Shown: positions 39,051 through 49,543, counted from the stretch's first letter. The stretch: 64,000 nucleotides of DNA from Epithemia pelagica (GCA_946965045.2 OX337232.1:2480001-2544000); one strand, 5' to 3'. Program-made: numbers and translations. The notes: generated by a model from the letters alone, not told the origin.

Positions 39051-41705
39051 ATGTTTTCCAGAGTCCAGAGAGATGGCAAGACGATGAAGAAAAGAGCGTT
39101 ATGGTTTGGGGTTCTGTTGCTTTTCAGTTCCGTGGGGTCGTTGCACCACGCGACGGCCTTCTTGTCACGGTCGGTGATGGATTGCCGGCGGTGTAGTGGT
39201 AACTCGGGGCCGGTTCGGATAACCCTTGGCAGTCGCAAGAGGGGAGGTATTCAGGATCTTTGGCACAGTTCGGCATCCCTCTCGTTGGAAAGTCACGCTG
39301 AGTCTCAGTTCCATCATCCAAAGAGATTGGGTCGCGTTTCCGACGACATGGGGAAACCAGTGAATGCTTCATCCTTTCCTTGGTTGGAGAATAGTACAGG
39401 TCCACCAGATACCTCCAATGAGATTGCTGAAGTACTAGTTCAGAAGTCCAAACGGTTGGTCCAACGGCAGCGAGCAAATGCTCGAAATGAAAAGGAAGAG
39501 TATTTTGTGAGGCCGAACCAAACCGATGTTTTATTAACCAGTGAGGAGGAAGAGTCCATTTGGAAACTAGTATCGAGCATCAACGTGTCTGATTTGAACC
39601 TTTATTCGACGCACAACACCCTTGCATCCCTGTCCCATCTTGTTCAAATGCAAAAATCGCAAAACTTGGTCTTGGCCTTGGATCCGTACATTCAAACTCT
39701 TTGGAGACACTTGGAGATGCACCAAGCGGAGCGATATCTCTGTCCACGGCGATGGTTGGAATGCCTCCAAACCGCAACTGTGCTTCGTCTCCGATACATT
39801 TCACCCCTCTATACCAAGATTTGTGAACGTTTGACCAAGGGAGATTCTCTGGCCCGATTGAAACCTCATCAATTGGTCCAAGTCTTGCAGTGGGCATGGA
39901 CAACCACCAGAGCCCGTCATGGCCGACGTTCGTTTGGAACGGACCGCCCTGCTGATTATGTAGAGCATTGTGAGACGCAGTTGGTACGGTTGGTTGCCAA
40001 ACGCTTGCGCAAACAGCAAATGAGACAAAAGACCGACAATCCTACTCTCTCCCGTGCCATTTCGGGAACCTGCAAACTACTCAAGTATCAACTTATTCAA
40101 AAGGCCAAGATCCAGCATTCAAAGTCCATTTCTTTGGACAGTGAATTAAAACAGCTTGCCTATACTCTTGTGAAGGAGCGAACATTGAGACTGGCAAGAG
40201 AAACACAGGACGACCAGAATCAAGGACCAAATGCCACAACATCATCATCATCATCATCTCCGTTGACTTCAACAGAGGTGGCATCCATGTTTCAATGTGC
40301 GCAACTTGTTGTCGTCAATAGAACCGATGCCTTGGTACACCAACTTTCGTCCGTGTTGGAAAATCACACCACAATGGATTATTTGAGCTTTTCGCAATGT
40401 GCGACTATATTTGAAGCATTGGTACAATGGCGTGCTCCACCCTCCTCCATGGCTGTCCAGGCCATGGGTCAAGCGTTGCTCCTTCACCAACTGGAGTCAG
40501 AGTCCCCTGTTCGTCCCAAAGACGTTAGTTCAATTCTCCGAGGTGTGGCGCTTCTTTGTCGTTCTTCGTCTTCATGGAACGATGCTGTATCGCCGTTTCG
40601 GACCTTGGCGGAACAACTCTTTCGAGAAAAGGAATTCCTCAACACTTGCAGCCTTCGGATATTGTCGAATTTTATTTGGTTCGGCTCCATCCTGGGTCTC
40701 TCAGAACATGCTGCCAATATTCTGGGCAATCAAGTCCTCCAGACGTTGGATCGCATCAACGTTCACATGGTTTCGCCCAAAGTAGCTGGTCGGGTTTTGA
40801 GTTCATTTACCATATGGATTGTGGATCGAATCGAGTATACAAGTGGTGGCGAGAGGATTGCTTCGATTCGCCTCCGTGATCTTCTTGTTCATTCCTATGA
40901 CATTCTCGGGGAGTACCTAATGTCGAATCGATTGGATCCACACGACATTACATCTGCCCTTTTGGCCTATGCCAAGGCGGGGTATACCCTCGACCCCACT
41001 GTCATTGACCATTTGGCGGCCGCCTTGGTCGTACGATTGGAAGAGTGCTCGGTTCGTCAAGTAGCCCAAAGCCTCTGGGCCTTGGCCAAAATTCGCGAAT
41101 GGAATCTGGCTCGTGATTCTCCCACCATCAGCCAACGCAATCCGCTGTACCTCTCCCATATACCTTCCATTGTCTTTTACTTGAGTTCTCATGCATCTCA
41201 GCTCTCGACTGCAGATGCCACACAAGCCATTTGGGCCATTGCAAAACTAGAAGCCTTCAACGAACCCGTACACAGTCTTATGCAACCTCTCTTTGAACGA
41301 ATCAACAATATCAAACATCTCATGTCTGCACAGGAGACGGCCAACTGTCTTTGGGCGTTGAGTAAAATTCCCAAGAAGGCCTACCAGACGATATTTCATC
41401 TCACGCAACATTTACGAAACAAAGAGGTTTTCAATACCCTGGAACCGCAGGAAGCGACGGCAATTTTGTATGCCTTGGGTCGATTGGATATTCGGGAGGA
41501 ATGGTTGTTTGGTCAGCTTTCGCAAGTGATACTGTCCAACGTGGAGAATACCAGCTCTCCAGCCATTGCCCATATTTTGTGGGCACACAAACGTGTACAC
41601 TTGAAACCCCCAAAAGAAATCTTGAATGCCTGGACGTCCAAAAAACTGGGAATCATTCCCGTTTCTAGTATGAATGATGATTGGTACGATGGGGAACTGA
41701 TCTGA
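39051..41705 (+). CDS. Plastid-type helical-repeat RNA-binding protein (OPR/FASTK-like)
   Basis: 884 aa. The leader, best from the second ATG at 39084, has a signal peptide (ALWFGVLLLFSSVGS) ending HATA/FLSRS, a good ASAFAP-type plastid junction with Phe at +1. The body is alpha-helical. The C-terminal third shows degenerate 35-40 residue repeats with the signature WALAK-type helix: QVAQSLWALAKI, ATQAIWAIAKLEAF, TANCLWALSKIPK, ATAILYALGRLDI, IAHILWAHKRV. This is the octotricopeptide/FAST-kinase-like solenoid used by organelle RNA-stability and translation factors. No RAP domain is visible at the C terminus. Target RNA cannot be predicted. Intronless; divergent from the cupin gene. Confidence 0.8.
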   Translation: MFSRVQRDGKTMKKRALWFGVLLLFSSVGSLHHATAFLSRSVMDCRRCSGNSGPVRITLGSRKRGGIQDLWHSSASLSLESHAESQFHHPKRLGRVSDDMGKPVNASSFPWLENSTGPPDTSNEIAEVLVQKSKRLVQRQRANARNEKEEYFVRPNQTDVLLTSEEEESIWKLVSSINVSDLNLYSTHNTLASLSHLVQMQKSQNLVLALDPYIQTLWRHLEMHQAERYLCPRRWLECLQTATVLRLRYISPLYTKICERLTKGDSLARLKPHQLVQVLQWAWTTTRARHGRRSFGTDRPADYVEHCETQLVRLVAKRLRKQQMRQKTDNPTLSRAISGTCKLLKYQLIQKAKIQHSKSISLDSELKQLAYTLVKERTLRLARETQDDQNQGPNATTSSSSSSPLTSTEVASMFQCAQLVVVNRTDALVHQLSSVLENHTTMDYLSFSQCATIFEALVQWRAPPSSMAVQAMGQALLLHQLESESPVRPKDVSSILRGVALLCRSSSSWNDAVSPFRTLAEQLFREKEFLNTCSLRILSNFIWFGSILGLSEHAANILGNQVLQTLDRINVHMVSPKVAGRVLSSFTIWIVDRIEYTSGGERIASIRLRDLLVHSYDILGEYLMSNRLDPHDITSALLAYAKAGYTLDPTVIDHLAAALVVRLEECSVRQVAQSLWALAKIREWNLARDSPTISQRNPLYLSHIPSIVFYLSSHASQLSTADATQAIWAIAKLEAFNEPVHSLMQPLFERINNIKHLMSAQETANCLWALSKIPKKAYQTIFHLTQHLRNKEVFNTLEPQEATAILYALGRLDIREEWLFGQLSQVILSNVENTSSPAIAHILWAHKRVHLKPPKEILNAWTSKKLGIIPVSSMNDDWYDGELI

Positions 41706-42232
41706 TGTCAAATGTTGTATTGGACTTGTACCATCGTGCCGCGACAACGAAAACTCGGATGAAGCTCAATCCGCAAGATGGATTCGTGGTGTTTCCCGCC
41801 ACAATTAGCAAGGTTCATGATCCATCGTTAGTCAAAAGACAACGGATCACTAGCTTGGTTTCCGTTGACACTGTCATTGCGTAATGCACTTGCCTATAGG
41901 GTCGCATCAAGAATATTGACCATATTCTTTGTAGAAGTCCAGCAGCTTACAAGGACATGAACAGCAAAATGCTAAGATTGAATGATTCTATTGCATTGAC
42001 TTTCAATTTCTTTTAAGTCTACACAGGAAGCGATTGATCTAAGAATGGTTTTGGAAATGAGAAACAGCGGAATAAGCAGAGGATTCGTTCATGGAATCTC
42101 CCATCTGTTCATTGATGTCATCACCAACGTTGGTATTCATCCCAAGGTGAATGTGGAGTCGGCAAACCTTCTCTTCATGTGTCATACACAGGATTCTCGT
42201 CAGTCAAGCTGGAGCGAAAGTAAAGAGTATCT
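41706..42232. other. Convergent intergenic spacer
   Basis: Between the OPR-protein (+) and carrier (-) 3' ends. No gene seen. Confidence 0.5.
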
Positions 42233-43612
42233 CTACTGCATGGCTCCGACCTGTTGAAAGTACTTCCACAAGACACTAAAGACAGCCCCTTGAATGGCAT
42301 TGGTCAAGAGTCGCGTTTGAAGGCCACGTCCCAAAAGACCTTGAATACCATCTTGTTCCACAATCATGGCCACAATTTGTGGATAAGACAATTCCTGTTG
42401 GCTACCATCTTTGTTGAGTTGCGCCGTTTGCTTGGTTGTCTTTATGACCCGTAAGGAATTGGAGGTACAGTCCGACACACAGGAGGCACACAAACCAAGC
42501 AGGGCCGATCGGGCCAAAGACAAGAGCAAGTCATCAGAGGCGTCGACGACAGGAAGTTGTGCATCCAAATAATTGAAGGTCGCAAACCATGGAAAATGGC
42601 CCACTGCCGTAGCTGCTCCCTGTGCCAAGGCTCCACGATACAAAGGCGCCGGACCTTGAGACACTGCACTGGACCACAAGCGTTCCAATCCCTCTTGTCC
42701 CTCTACTTGCATGCTTGTTTTGGCAGCATCTACCGGCATGAGGACGATTCGCCACAACCCCGCAGCTATGCTCCCCATGGCCGTTTTAAGAGGAAGGGGC
42801 CAGTCTCGAGTTTCCTCCAAACTCTCTAACAACGCTAAGATCCCAACATTGGCCGCTGTGTCTCCAAATCGCGTCAATGGTCCTTGGATCAGAGCAAAGG
42901 GAAGTCCTTGGTACAAACGAGCCAACCCGCCTTGCTGCCACAAGGTTTGCAAAGAAGATGATAAATTTCCTCCGTAGCGATACTGGTAATTCATGCTGGT
43001 ACGAAGCCACATGAGACTGCATACTTGGACGACGGCTGCGGAGGCACCGGCTTTACCACCTCCCAAAGCGCGTTTGGATGCCTTTTTGAAAATGGCCTGC
43101 CAGTCCACGGCCGAAGACGCTGTAGTCGAAGCAATGTCCAAACTTGTTGAGCGAGGAGCATTTAATGAAGAAGAATCCTTCCAATTTGAGGGACGTGGAG
43201 GGTGGGCCATGGATGATGAGGATTGTAGCACGGTGGAAGCGTCCGCTGCGCATGGGTCACTTGTTGTTGTGGCAAAAGCTCCTGTCATTACGGCAAGTCC
43301 CAGTAGAACCGCTCTTCTTGATGGCTGGTCTCGCAATTCATCTTCCTCCAACTCAAAGTGAATTGACTTTCCTTCTCCTGTTTTCTCGTGGACATTGAGA
43401 GCCGCGTCATTGTCGGTATGAGCATGCAAACCATGCAACGATCGAGGTGCAGCATAATTTTTTGCAGTAGGAGACTCAATTGGAAAGCATTCCTGGTAGA
43501 GACGTCGCCCTTCGTTCTTCCGTACTAACGAGAATCCCTTCACACATGGATATGAAGAGAAGAGTGCCGGAACCACAAAAAGTAGCATCATTTTCTTCAG
43601 TTCGAACGCCAT
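42233..43612 (-). CDS. SLC25-like carrier with plastid-type leader
   Basis: 459 aa from ATG 43612. The leader is a signal peptide (MMLLFVVPALFSSYPCVKG) followed by FSLVRKNEGRR, which fits diatom plastid targeting with Phe about residue 27. Around residues 99-115 lies SRRAVLLGLAVMTGAF, a twin-Arg plus hydrophobic stretch. From about residue 180 three carrier repeats are seen: the second has PVDAAKTSMQ (PxDxxKT signature) with a following GxxxLYRG block; the first has ARLYQGLPF and the third SLRVIKTTKQ with IQGLLGRGL. Repeats 1 and 3 have degenerate PxDxx[KR] motifs. Substrate unknown. Plastid rather than mitochondrial location is inference. Confidence 0.78.
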   Translation of the reverse strand: MAFELKKMMLLFVVPALFSSYPCVKGFSLVRKNEGRRLYQECFPIESPTAKNYAAPRSLHGLHAHTDNDAALNVHEKTGEGKSIHFELEEDELRDQPSRRAVLLGLAVMTGAFATTTSDPCAADASTVLQSSSSMAHPPRPSNWKDSSSLNAPRSTSLDIASTTASSAVDWQAIFKKASKRALGGGKAGASAAVVQVCSLMWLRTSMNYQYRYGGNLSSSLQTLWQQGGLARLYQGLPFALIQGPLTRFGDTAANVGILALLESLEETRDWPLPLKTAMGSIAAGLWRIVLMPVDAAKTSMQVEGQEGLERLWSSAVSQGPAPLYRGALAQGAATAVGHFPWFATFNYLDAQLPVVDASDDLLLSLARSALLGLCASCVSDCTSNSLRVIKTTKQTAQLNKDGSQQELSYPQIVAMIVEQDGIQGLLGRGLQTRLLTNAIQGAVFSVLWKYFQQVGAMQ

Positions 43613-43918
43613 TGTCCAGATTCTGGGTCTATCAAACAAAAGTGGGCAGACACGTCATCGCATTGTCAAACAGCTGAGAAGGTAGCAGACATAGCTTATC
43701 GGGCGAAAGTCCAGTATTGGAGCGTAGCAATAGCTTCTGATCAAATGCTTTGGATTCTGCACTACTATTTGATATTTGATTCATTCTCTTCTTTCTACTG
43801 TGATTCAACACCATCACTTGATCGCCGAGCATACCCTTGGAAGAGGATGACCAACCCATGCTTGCAAATATAGCAGATCCTATTCAACAACAGCATATCG
43901 CAACAGCCGACTTATCCA
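43613..43918. other. Intergenic between carrier and PLA2 genes
   Basis: 306 bp; promoter side of the carrier gene and 3' side of the PLA2-like gene. No gene seen. Confidence 0.45.
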
Positions 43919-44644
43919 CTACAGTTCACGACTTTCCGCAGTTGGCAATGTGGGTGGAGTCATACCCAATCGTTTTTCTTCATGCCGAATGGCGGTATCG
44001 TACTTTTTCAGTATCCGGTAAAACAATCCCGCCAACTTTTTGACAACAGACGCACCACCATTGTCGGCACCAACAAGCGTTGTAGCCCCAACCTTGGACA
44101 TGAGATTGTTGACCGTCTCTTCAATTTCTGTGGACGTTTTGTTTGAATGCATTTGGTAAATACCTCGAAATAATTCTCTGTAATGAGTAATAACCTCCTT
44201 TCGATCCACGCATGTGCAGTGATCATTTTGGAGCTCCCCAAATCCTTTGATACCAAACATGGTCGTACCCATTTGATACATTTGCGCCGCTTGAGGACAT
44301 TTGGCATTGTCGGGAAACCTTGTGGAACACAACCGTTTCATGCAATTTCCAAAATCTTGTTCACAAAACTGTTTGTCGATCCCGCACGTGGCATAACAAA
44401 CATCGTGTCGATCGCAACAATAGGTAAAATCTTCTTCTCCATCAACGACCAATGCAGAGGGCTTTGAACATCCATTGGACGCAGGAAGAGGTGATGTCTT
44501 TTGCACAAGAATTTTCGGTCCAATGCATGTCATGGCAGCCAAACAGCCACCACCATGCAACGACCACAACCCAACCAGGAATGTGGCCAACAAAGAGTGT
44601 CTTCCAATCAAGGCACGGTGCAAGTGGTAAATATTCTGCACCAT
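43919..44644 (-). CDS. Secreted phospholipase A2, group XII-like
   Basis: 241 aa from ATG 44644. Signal peptide to about residue 37 (LLATFLVGLWSLHGGGCLA). The catalytic motif YCCDRHDVCYATC puts the His-Asp dyad at 80-81, and the following CGIDKQFCEQDFGNCMKRLC spacing fits the group XII family rather than classical venom/pancreatic PLA2. The Ca2+-loop region is short, as in that group. The enzyme class cleaves the sn-2 acyl ester of phospholipids; secretory pathway location is expected. The C-terminal 90 residues are helical and not part of the PLA2 core. Confidence 0.87.
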   Translation of the reverse strand: MVQNIYHLHRALIGRHSLLATFLVGLWSLHGGGCLAAMTCIGPKILVQKTSPLPASNGCSKPSALVVDGEEDFTYCCDRHDVCYATCGIDKQFCEQDFGNCMKRLCSTRFPDNAKCPQAAQMYQMGTTMFGIKGFGELQNDHCTCVDRKEVITHYRELFRGIYQMHSNKTSTEIEETVNNLMSKVGATTLVGADNGGASVVKKLAGLFYRILKKYDTAIRHEEKRLGMTPPTLPTAESREL

Positions 44645-44871
44645 TTGTGATAGCTCCTAAGTCAGCAGACCAAATCTTTTTTGTGTGCTTTCCTGTTTCC
44701 TGTATCTTTCCACAAAAGTGCACGAGAACCGTCACGAAGCCCCATCACAAAATCATCGAGACGTGCTCGATATACATGCCACGTGGCAAAAATGATGACT
44801 TCGACAAACACAAGAGATCTTGTCCAATCATGCCTTTGGACCCTTTTTGGTCATTCAACATGATTCATGGA

Positions 44872-47151
44872 TCATCCGATATGGCGGTGGATTGTCAATT
44901 TAACATATTCATTCGTGACCAGATTGTCGACGTATACACCACTGGTTCCCATAACATCGGTCTCACTTTTGCTGTAGTGTTCCCCTTGACGAGTAGGACG
45001 ATTCTCTCTGTCTTTGGTATCAAATACCATTGGTTTCTTGATTAACTTGTCTTGATCAGTCGAGGCCACCAACACGGCTCGGTCCACGTCTGAAAAGCGA
45101 AGTTCCCCGAGATCGTAACGGTCTGCCAAAAGGACAAGTCCATGGCCAAAATAATCATCCTCCATGTTGCCATTGTCGGAGGGTGTCGTTCGGTTCGGCA
45201 ACAACCATCCAACATCAAATCCTTGAACCTTGTTACTCCGGCCGAGGGCAGTGTTCACTGACATTCCCAGTGCACAAGGTCCCGTTAACAACAGCACTGG
45301 AATACTTCGCAATTTCCAAATCTCGCAATCCAACGATTCGCTGCACACTGCATTTTCCACATCGTAGTAATCCCAACGATTTTGGATCCGATTCAACAAA
45401 TCTTGAACTGCTTGCACAATAATGGGATGACCAGGAGCAGCCGCCATGAACCCATTCCACAAACAAAAGTTACTGTTGGGCCACCGATCAATGGGGACAT
45501 CACGAGGAACCAGAAAGGACACATTGGCAGGCAAAAACTGATCCAAGTTTGGCAGATCGAGTTGGACATCAATGTCTGCGTAGATTCCACCCTCTCGCAA
45601 CAATACCAAGAGGCGGAAAAAGTCAGCCTTGAATGCTCCTGGCAACACGGCGTCGTAAGCCTCCACAAACGGTGCTGGAAAGTGGTCTTGAATGTAGCGT
45701 CGCGCGGTCTCGTCCGTGTAGAAATTATAGTGCCAACCCGACGCTTTCCACGAGTTTTGTAGCCTCGATAAATGTGGGTACCGCTCTATAGAAAGGTCTT
45801 CAAACCAGGTCTGGTGAATGATTCGAGGAATTCGTTTGGCTTGTGCGCTGGCAGGAGTGTCTCGTACTTGGTTAATGTGGACCAGCAACTCCACCTCCCG
45901 AAACAATGGGCTATCCTGGAACGGTGTCGTTATGTGCTTGACGTAGCAGGAACGACAAATTTCCAAACACTTGGACAAGGACCCCCGCCATGGCATTTTG
46001 AGACAACGGTGACAGAACCATCCGGGTGAACAGGCTTCCTGTTTCATTCGTTCGTTATGAGATTGCTTTGGCGTCCGATTCACGTCGTTTGCTAGTTCTG
46101 GCGCAACGACAGAAACGTCGTAACGATTCGAAACTGCAAGACTCTTACTGGGAGCGTTGAGAGATGCATCCATGGGTTCGTCGAGGTGAAGTTTGCAGCA
46201 TTCCGCCGAATCTAGGCACTTTTGCGTCTGTTCGACATACTTCAAAATCCCGGTCCAAGACACATTAGGGAAAAAATCGTTTTGGTATCGGTCCTGCTGG
46301 ACCCAGTAGTCAAACAAACAACGCAGTTCCAATGGTTTGGCATCTCTTGAAATGACATGGGAAAGAAACGTGGGACCTGCGTTGTCCACCAGCTTCCACT
46401 CAAACAAGTTGGGTGCATTGCGATTGTTGGACATGTGCAATGCAGTTTCCACGAAATCCTTGGCATTGGTACTAGGTCCCCAAAAGACACCACCATATTC
46501 CCAAATCATGGCCAAACCCCAAAAGTGGGCTCGATCCACAATCGGCAAGGACTGATAAACATTCAACACGCCGTTGGACGATCCATAGTGCTTCAGGATC
46601 CATAGATCCATTCCCGATTCCAAGTAGGGAACAACTACAAAGTCAACAGAGTGCTTCTTGTTTGACAGAGAGGACATGGAAGCCACTGTTGTGTCATTTT
46701 CACCAACGTTCATGGGTTGAAACCAATCACCCATCAAGGGTTGAAAGAGGCACAGAGTGTACCATCCCTTCTCACTGAGGGACGAACAAAGATTGCCCTG
46801 GTACACCTGTTCGTGTAAGTCTCTTCGCTTTTTGGATCGCACGAGAATTTCCGTGTAAAAGGTACTCAACAAAACGGGGACACCCTTGAAATTGGCATTG
46901 GGTTCCGGACACGCCGGTACGTGGTAGCCCATCGTATTGTAAAATTCTTTTCGATACTCTCCATCACGAACATAAAACAACCATCGTTTCAACGAATTGT
47001 CAATCCGACGACCAATCGAACCTCCTTGCAAGGTTCCACTCCCAAACAAACGAGATCGGAGAAACCACAACACCACAACAGGGACCACCATGGCCACGAC
47101 CAAGACTCGTCGTAAGAGGCGAGCCACTGTCTTGGAGCATATCGCATTCAT
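44872..47151 (-). CDS. Golgi-type DXD glycosyltransferase (GT32-like) with degenerate N-terminal GT half
   Basis: 759 aa, type II membrane protein (helix about residues 15-31). The C-terminal half has the Gly_transf_sug/GT32 core: IPRIIHQTWF near 439-448, KADFFRLLVLLREGGIYADIDVQL with the DXD at Asp526-Asp528, and LTGPCALGMSV. This fold uses a nucleotide-sugar donor with Mn2+ in the Golgi. The N-terminal half (about 90-330) has a related layout, including LPIVDRAHFWGLAMIWEYGGVFWGPS at 202-227, where DXD is replaced by WGP; it looks like an inactive copy. Between them lies a Cys-rich linker (CSPGWFCHRC...CLEICRSC) that may bind zinc or form disulfides. Donor and acceptor unknown. Confidence 0.85.
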   Translation of the reverse strand: MNAICSKTVARLLRRVLVVAMVVPVVVLWFLRSRLFGSGTLQGGSIGRRIDNSLKRWLFYVRDGEYRKEFYNTMGYHVPACPEPNANFKGVPVLLSTFYTEILVRSKKRRDLHEQVYQGNLCSSLSEKGWYTLCLFQPLMGDWFQPMNVGENDTTVASMSSLSNKKHSVDFVVVPYLESGMDLWILKHYGSSNGVLNVYQSLPIVDRAHFWGLAMIWEYGGVFWGPSTNAKDFVETALHMSNNRNAPNLFEWKLVDNAGPTFLSHVISRDAKPLELRCLFDYWVQQDRYQNDFFPNVSWTGILKYVEQTQKCLDSAECCKLHLDEPMDASLNAPSKSLAVSNRYDVSVVAPELANDVNRTPKQSHNERMKQEACSPGWFCHRCLKMPWRGSLSKCLEICRSCYVKHITTPFQDSPLFREVELLVHINQVRDTPASAQAKRIPRIIHQTWFEDLSIERYPHLSRLQNSWKASGWHYNFYTDETARRYIQDHFPAPFVEAYDAVLPGAFKADFFRLLVLLREGGIYADIDVQLDLPNLDQFLPANVSFLVPRDVPIDRWPNSNFCLWNGFMAAAPGHPIIVQAVQDLLNRIQNRWDYYDVENAVCSESLDCEIWKLRSIPVLLLTGPCALGMSVNTALGRSNKVQGFDVGWLLPNRTTPSDNGNMEDDYFGHGLVLLADRYDLGELRFSDVDRAVLVASTDQDKLIKKPMVFDTKDRENRPTRQGEHYSKSETDVMGTSGVYVDNLVTNEYVKLTIHRHIG

Positions 47152-47746
47152 GATTCCTTCTACTTGGACAATGGATATACCGTTCTAGCAGCCAATCATG
47201 GACGCCATCTTGGATATTGCATCTTCACTGTACAGAAGAAGGGCCGTGGTCGTCGTCACTTCGGAACGGGTTTCCAGTCGCATATAGATCGAAGGTCGCT
47301 ATGTATGCTATGCTCGACGTAGAGGGGGGGATGGAGATAGGGGAGTCGGAAGCCTAAGAAGGAAAGGATGCATCAGAAGACGCAATTCCATCCATATTAC
47401 TTCTCTGGGAACATGTCGCACCCGTCTGGTTCCGTTATGGTTTCCATTCCAGGTCGCAAAGCATCAAAGTCCACTACTGGTTCCTGTCCAGGAACACTGT
47501 GCTACCCTGTATTCTTCTCTGGACAGCAAACAGCCAAAAGAACCGCATGTGATGATAGATCCCTTTTCTTTCAGCTCTCAACCACCGAAAAGGATGATGC
47601 CAAACGCACACGCACACAGGAAATCACTTGTTCTCGTCGCAAATTGTGGTGGAGGGTCCAGGGAACCAACCACGTGTACTGCACCGGAAACCCAGCCATG
47701 TTCCGACAAACCTACCCGCGTGTTTCTTCCACGCAGACGTTTCTTC
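47152..47746. other. Intergenic between two minus-strand genes
   Basis: About 595 bp upstream of the glycosyltransferase gene and downstream of the Nudix gene. A G7 run lies near 47323. No gene supported. Confidence 0.45.
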
Positions 47747-48979
47747 TCATTCGTTGACGACGACCAGAGACGGATGACGCAAGGCCAATCCAATGGTGGC
47801 ACTCCATTGGGCTTCCAAAAACTTGCCTGCTTCATAGGCTTGTTGGACTTGTGGCAATGTCATACGTTGCAGGAGTTGGACTTCGGTATCCGCGGCTCCC
47901 ACTTGTGTTACTGATGATGACGAATCAGCGGGATGGCCCCCCGTTTCATCTGCTGGACGACACCCCGTGGCCAAGAAGGAATTCAACCATCCCATTCCTC
48001 GATTGACATCCGTGACAAACCGTCCCAAGAAATGATAGTCGTGACAGGTGTGACGCAATTCTTCCAAAACCTCGCGTTGCGCCGTCCGGTGTGGATCTTC
48101 ACCGGGTTCCACAATCCCACCCACAATGGCCAGCGATTGTCGTCCCTCGAGGGCATATTTGGTTTGTTGCAAAATCATAAAGTCTCCATCGACCGTTTGT
48201 ACGAGTACATTGATTCGATCATGGTAATCGATCCAGACCCAATCGTCAATAATCTTATCCTCCTGCTTCTTGCCATTCTTGTTCTTGTTGGATGGCACCA
48301 CGACATGGGTATGCAGTTGCAATTTGAGAAATTTGGTATTGACCAAACACTGAATGGACTTTCCGAGTGGATCGTTGGGATCGGGTCGGGCTTCTCGACC
48401 CTGGTAGTGACCCAAGGATATTTGACACGAATCGTCCTTCCGTCCGGAGGAGGAACGCACCATGGAAGCGGTGGTGGTGGTGGACGTTGGAATCATCAGC
48501 GAGGACGGTGTGACCGTTGCCGCGGCACTGTTGTGGGGTGGGTGGTGGCACAAGGCTGACGCCACACACCAGCCCACCACGGCCACCAGGGATCCTCCCA
48601 CCAGACACCCACAGAAAAAGGACCACACCATGGGCCAAGAATAATGAGTGCGACCACAGGACCACCATGATTTGGTTGGAAATTTGGGAGGATCCAAAGG
48701 ATAATAGAGGAGGTACTTTTGTTTCCGAGGATGACTCCCCGAACTACTAGTAGTATTAGTGGTGCGTAGGGGCCAGAGCGATCCCGATGATTTCCAGGCT
48801 GTGGTCGTCATGCTGTCGTGGTATTCGTTGCCGTCGTATTCCTTTATGTGCGTTTTGTCACAACCAGTTGTGCTTTGTAAAGGGATGACAACGCAACGAC
48901 ATTCAGCTTCGTGGTTGTCTTCATCGAAGTCGACGACAAAGTTGATGCCACATTGCCACATGTCCCCAACCCCGGTCAT
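47747..48979 (-). CDS. Nudix hydrolase with single membrane helix
   Basis: 410 aa from ATG 48979. A disordered N-terminal region is followed by one hydrophobic helix (SFFCGCLVGGSLVAVVGWCVASALC, about 120-143) and a Ser/Thr linker. The Nudix domain occupies about 245-400; its box GGIVEPGEDPHRTAQREVLEEL at 286-307 carries the GX5E...REUXEE core needed for Mg2+ binding. The preceding strand (RINVLVQTVDGDFMILQQTKYALEG) and GMGWLNSFLATG resemble ADP-ribose/NDP-sugar pyrophosphatases. Membrane tethering is unusual for this group; the helix could instead be an uncleaved secretory anchor. Substrate unproven. Confidence 0.85.
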   Translation of the reverse strand: MTGVGDMWQCGINFVVDFDEDNHEAECRCVVIPLQSTTGCDKTHIKEYDGNEYHDSMTTTAWKSSGSLWPLRTTNTTSSSGSHPRKQKYLLYYPLDPPKFPTKSWWSCGRTHYSWPMVWSFFCGCLVGGSLVAVVGWCVASALCHHPPHNSAAATVTPSSLMIPTSTTTTASMVRSSSGRKDDSCQISLGHYQGREARPDPNDPLGKSIQCLVNTKFLKLQLHTHVVVPSNKNKNGKKQEDKIIDDWVWIDYHDRINVLVQTVDGDFMILQQTKYALEGRQSLAIVGGIVEPGEDPHRTAQREVLEELRHTCHDYHFLGRFVTDVNRGMGWLNSFLATGCRPADETGGHPADSSSSVTQVGAADTEVQLLQRMTLPQVQQAYEAGKFLEAQWSATIGLALRHPSLVVVNE

Positions 48980-49318
48980 GCTGACGCTCGAATGAGTCGT
49001 CTTTAGAACGCGGATAGGTCCATTCTTTTTTCGGATCGACGTATCCGTACTTTCAAAAGCATAGTGGGATCGGAAGGAAATTCCATATACACCCCAGACG
49101 ACAAGAAAAGGATCTATATATGAGTTTAGTTGACATTACTTCCCTTCAACCTCTGAGTTGTCCTCGAGGGACCACCGAAGCAACAAGCACATCTCGACGG
49201 AACAAATCCAACAGTTGGCGTGTTCGAGAGTTCAGACCCAGAATAGCTAAGAACACGGAGCCAAGGAGCGGAACCACCACCACAACAACACAAACGATCA
49301 TATAGACAGCGACAGAGA

Positions 49319-49543
49319 ATGGCAATCCCCGAGATGATCACGTTGGACAAGGAAGACGCGGTCGTGGACGAAGAATCTCATTTGTTGCCTCTGGAAGATC
49401 GACCAACCACCAAAGGATTGCTCACGACCGAGCAACAACAACAGCAACAAGAACACCAACCAAACGGACACGCCACGAACCACCCACACCCATTGACCAA
49501 TGGACATGCGGATGCAAGACACCCCCTGGACTTTAACTCTTAG
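49319..49543 (+). CDS. Small acidic/Gln/His-rich ORF, doubtful
   Basis: Seventy-four codons from ATG 49319. It starts with an acidic stretch containing EESHLLPLED, like an acidic dileucine sorting motif, then a Gln run and His/Asn/Pro-rich sequence. The Harbinger element inserted 82 bp past its stop. No homologue is recognised. The reverse strand is open across the same stretch, so coding status is uncertain. The 340 bp before it (48980-49318) hold no clear gene. Confidence 0.25.
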   Translation: MAIPEMITLDKEDAVVDEESHLLPLEDRPTTKGLLTTEQQQQQQEHQPNGHATNHPHPLTNGHADARHPLDFNS

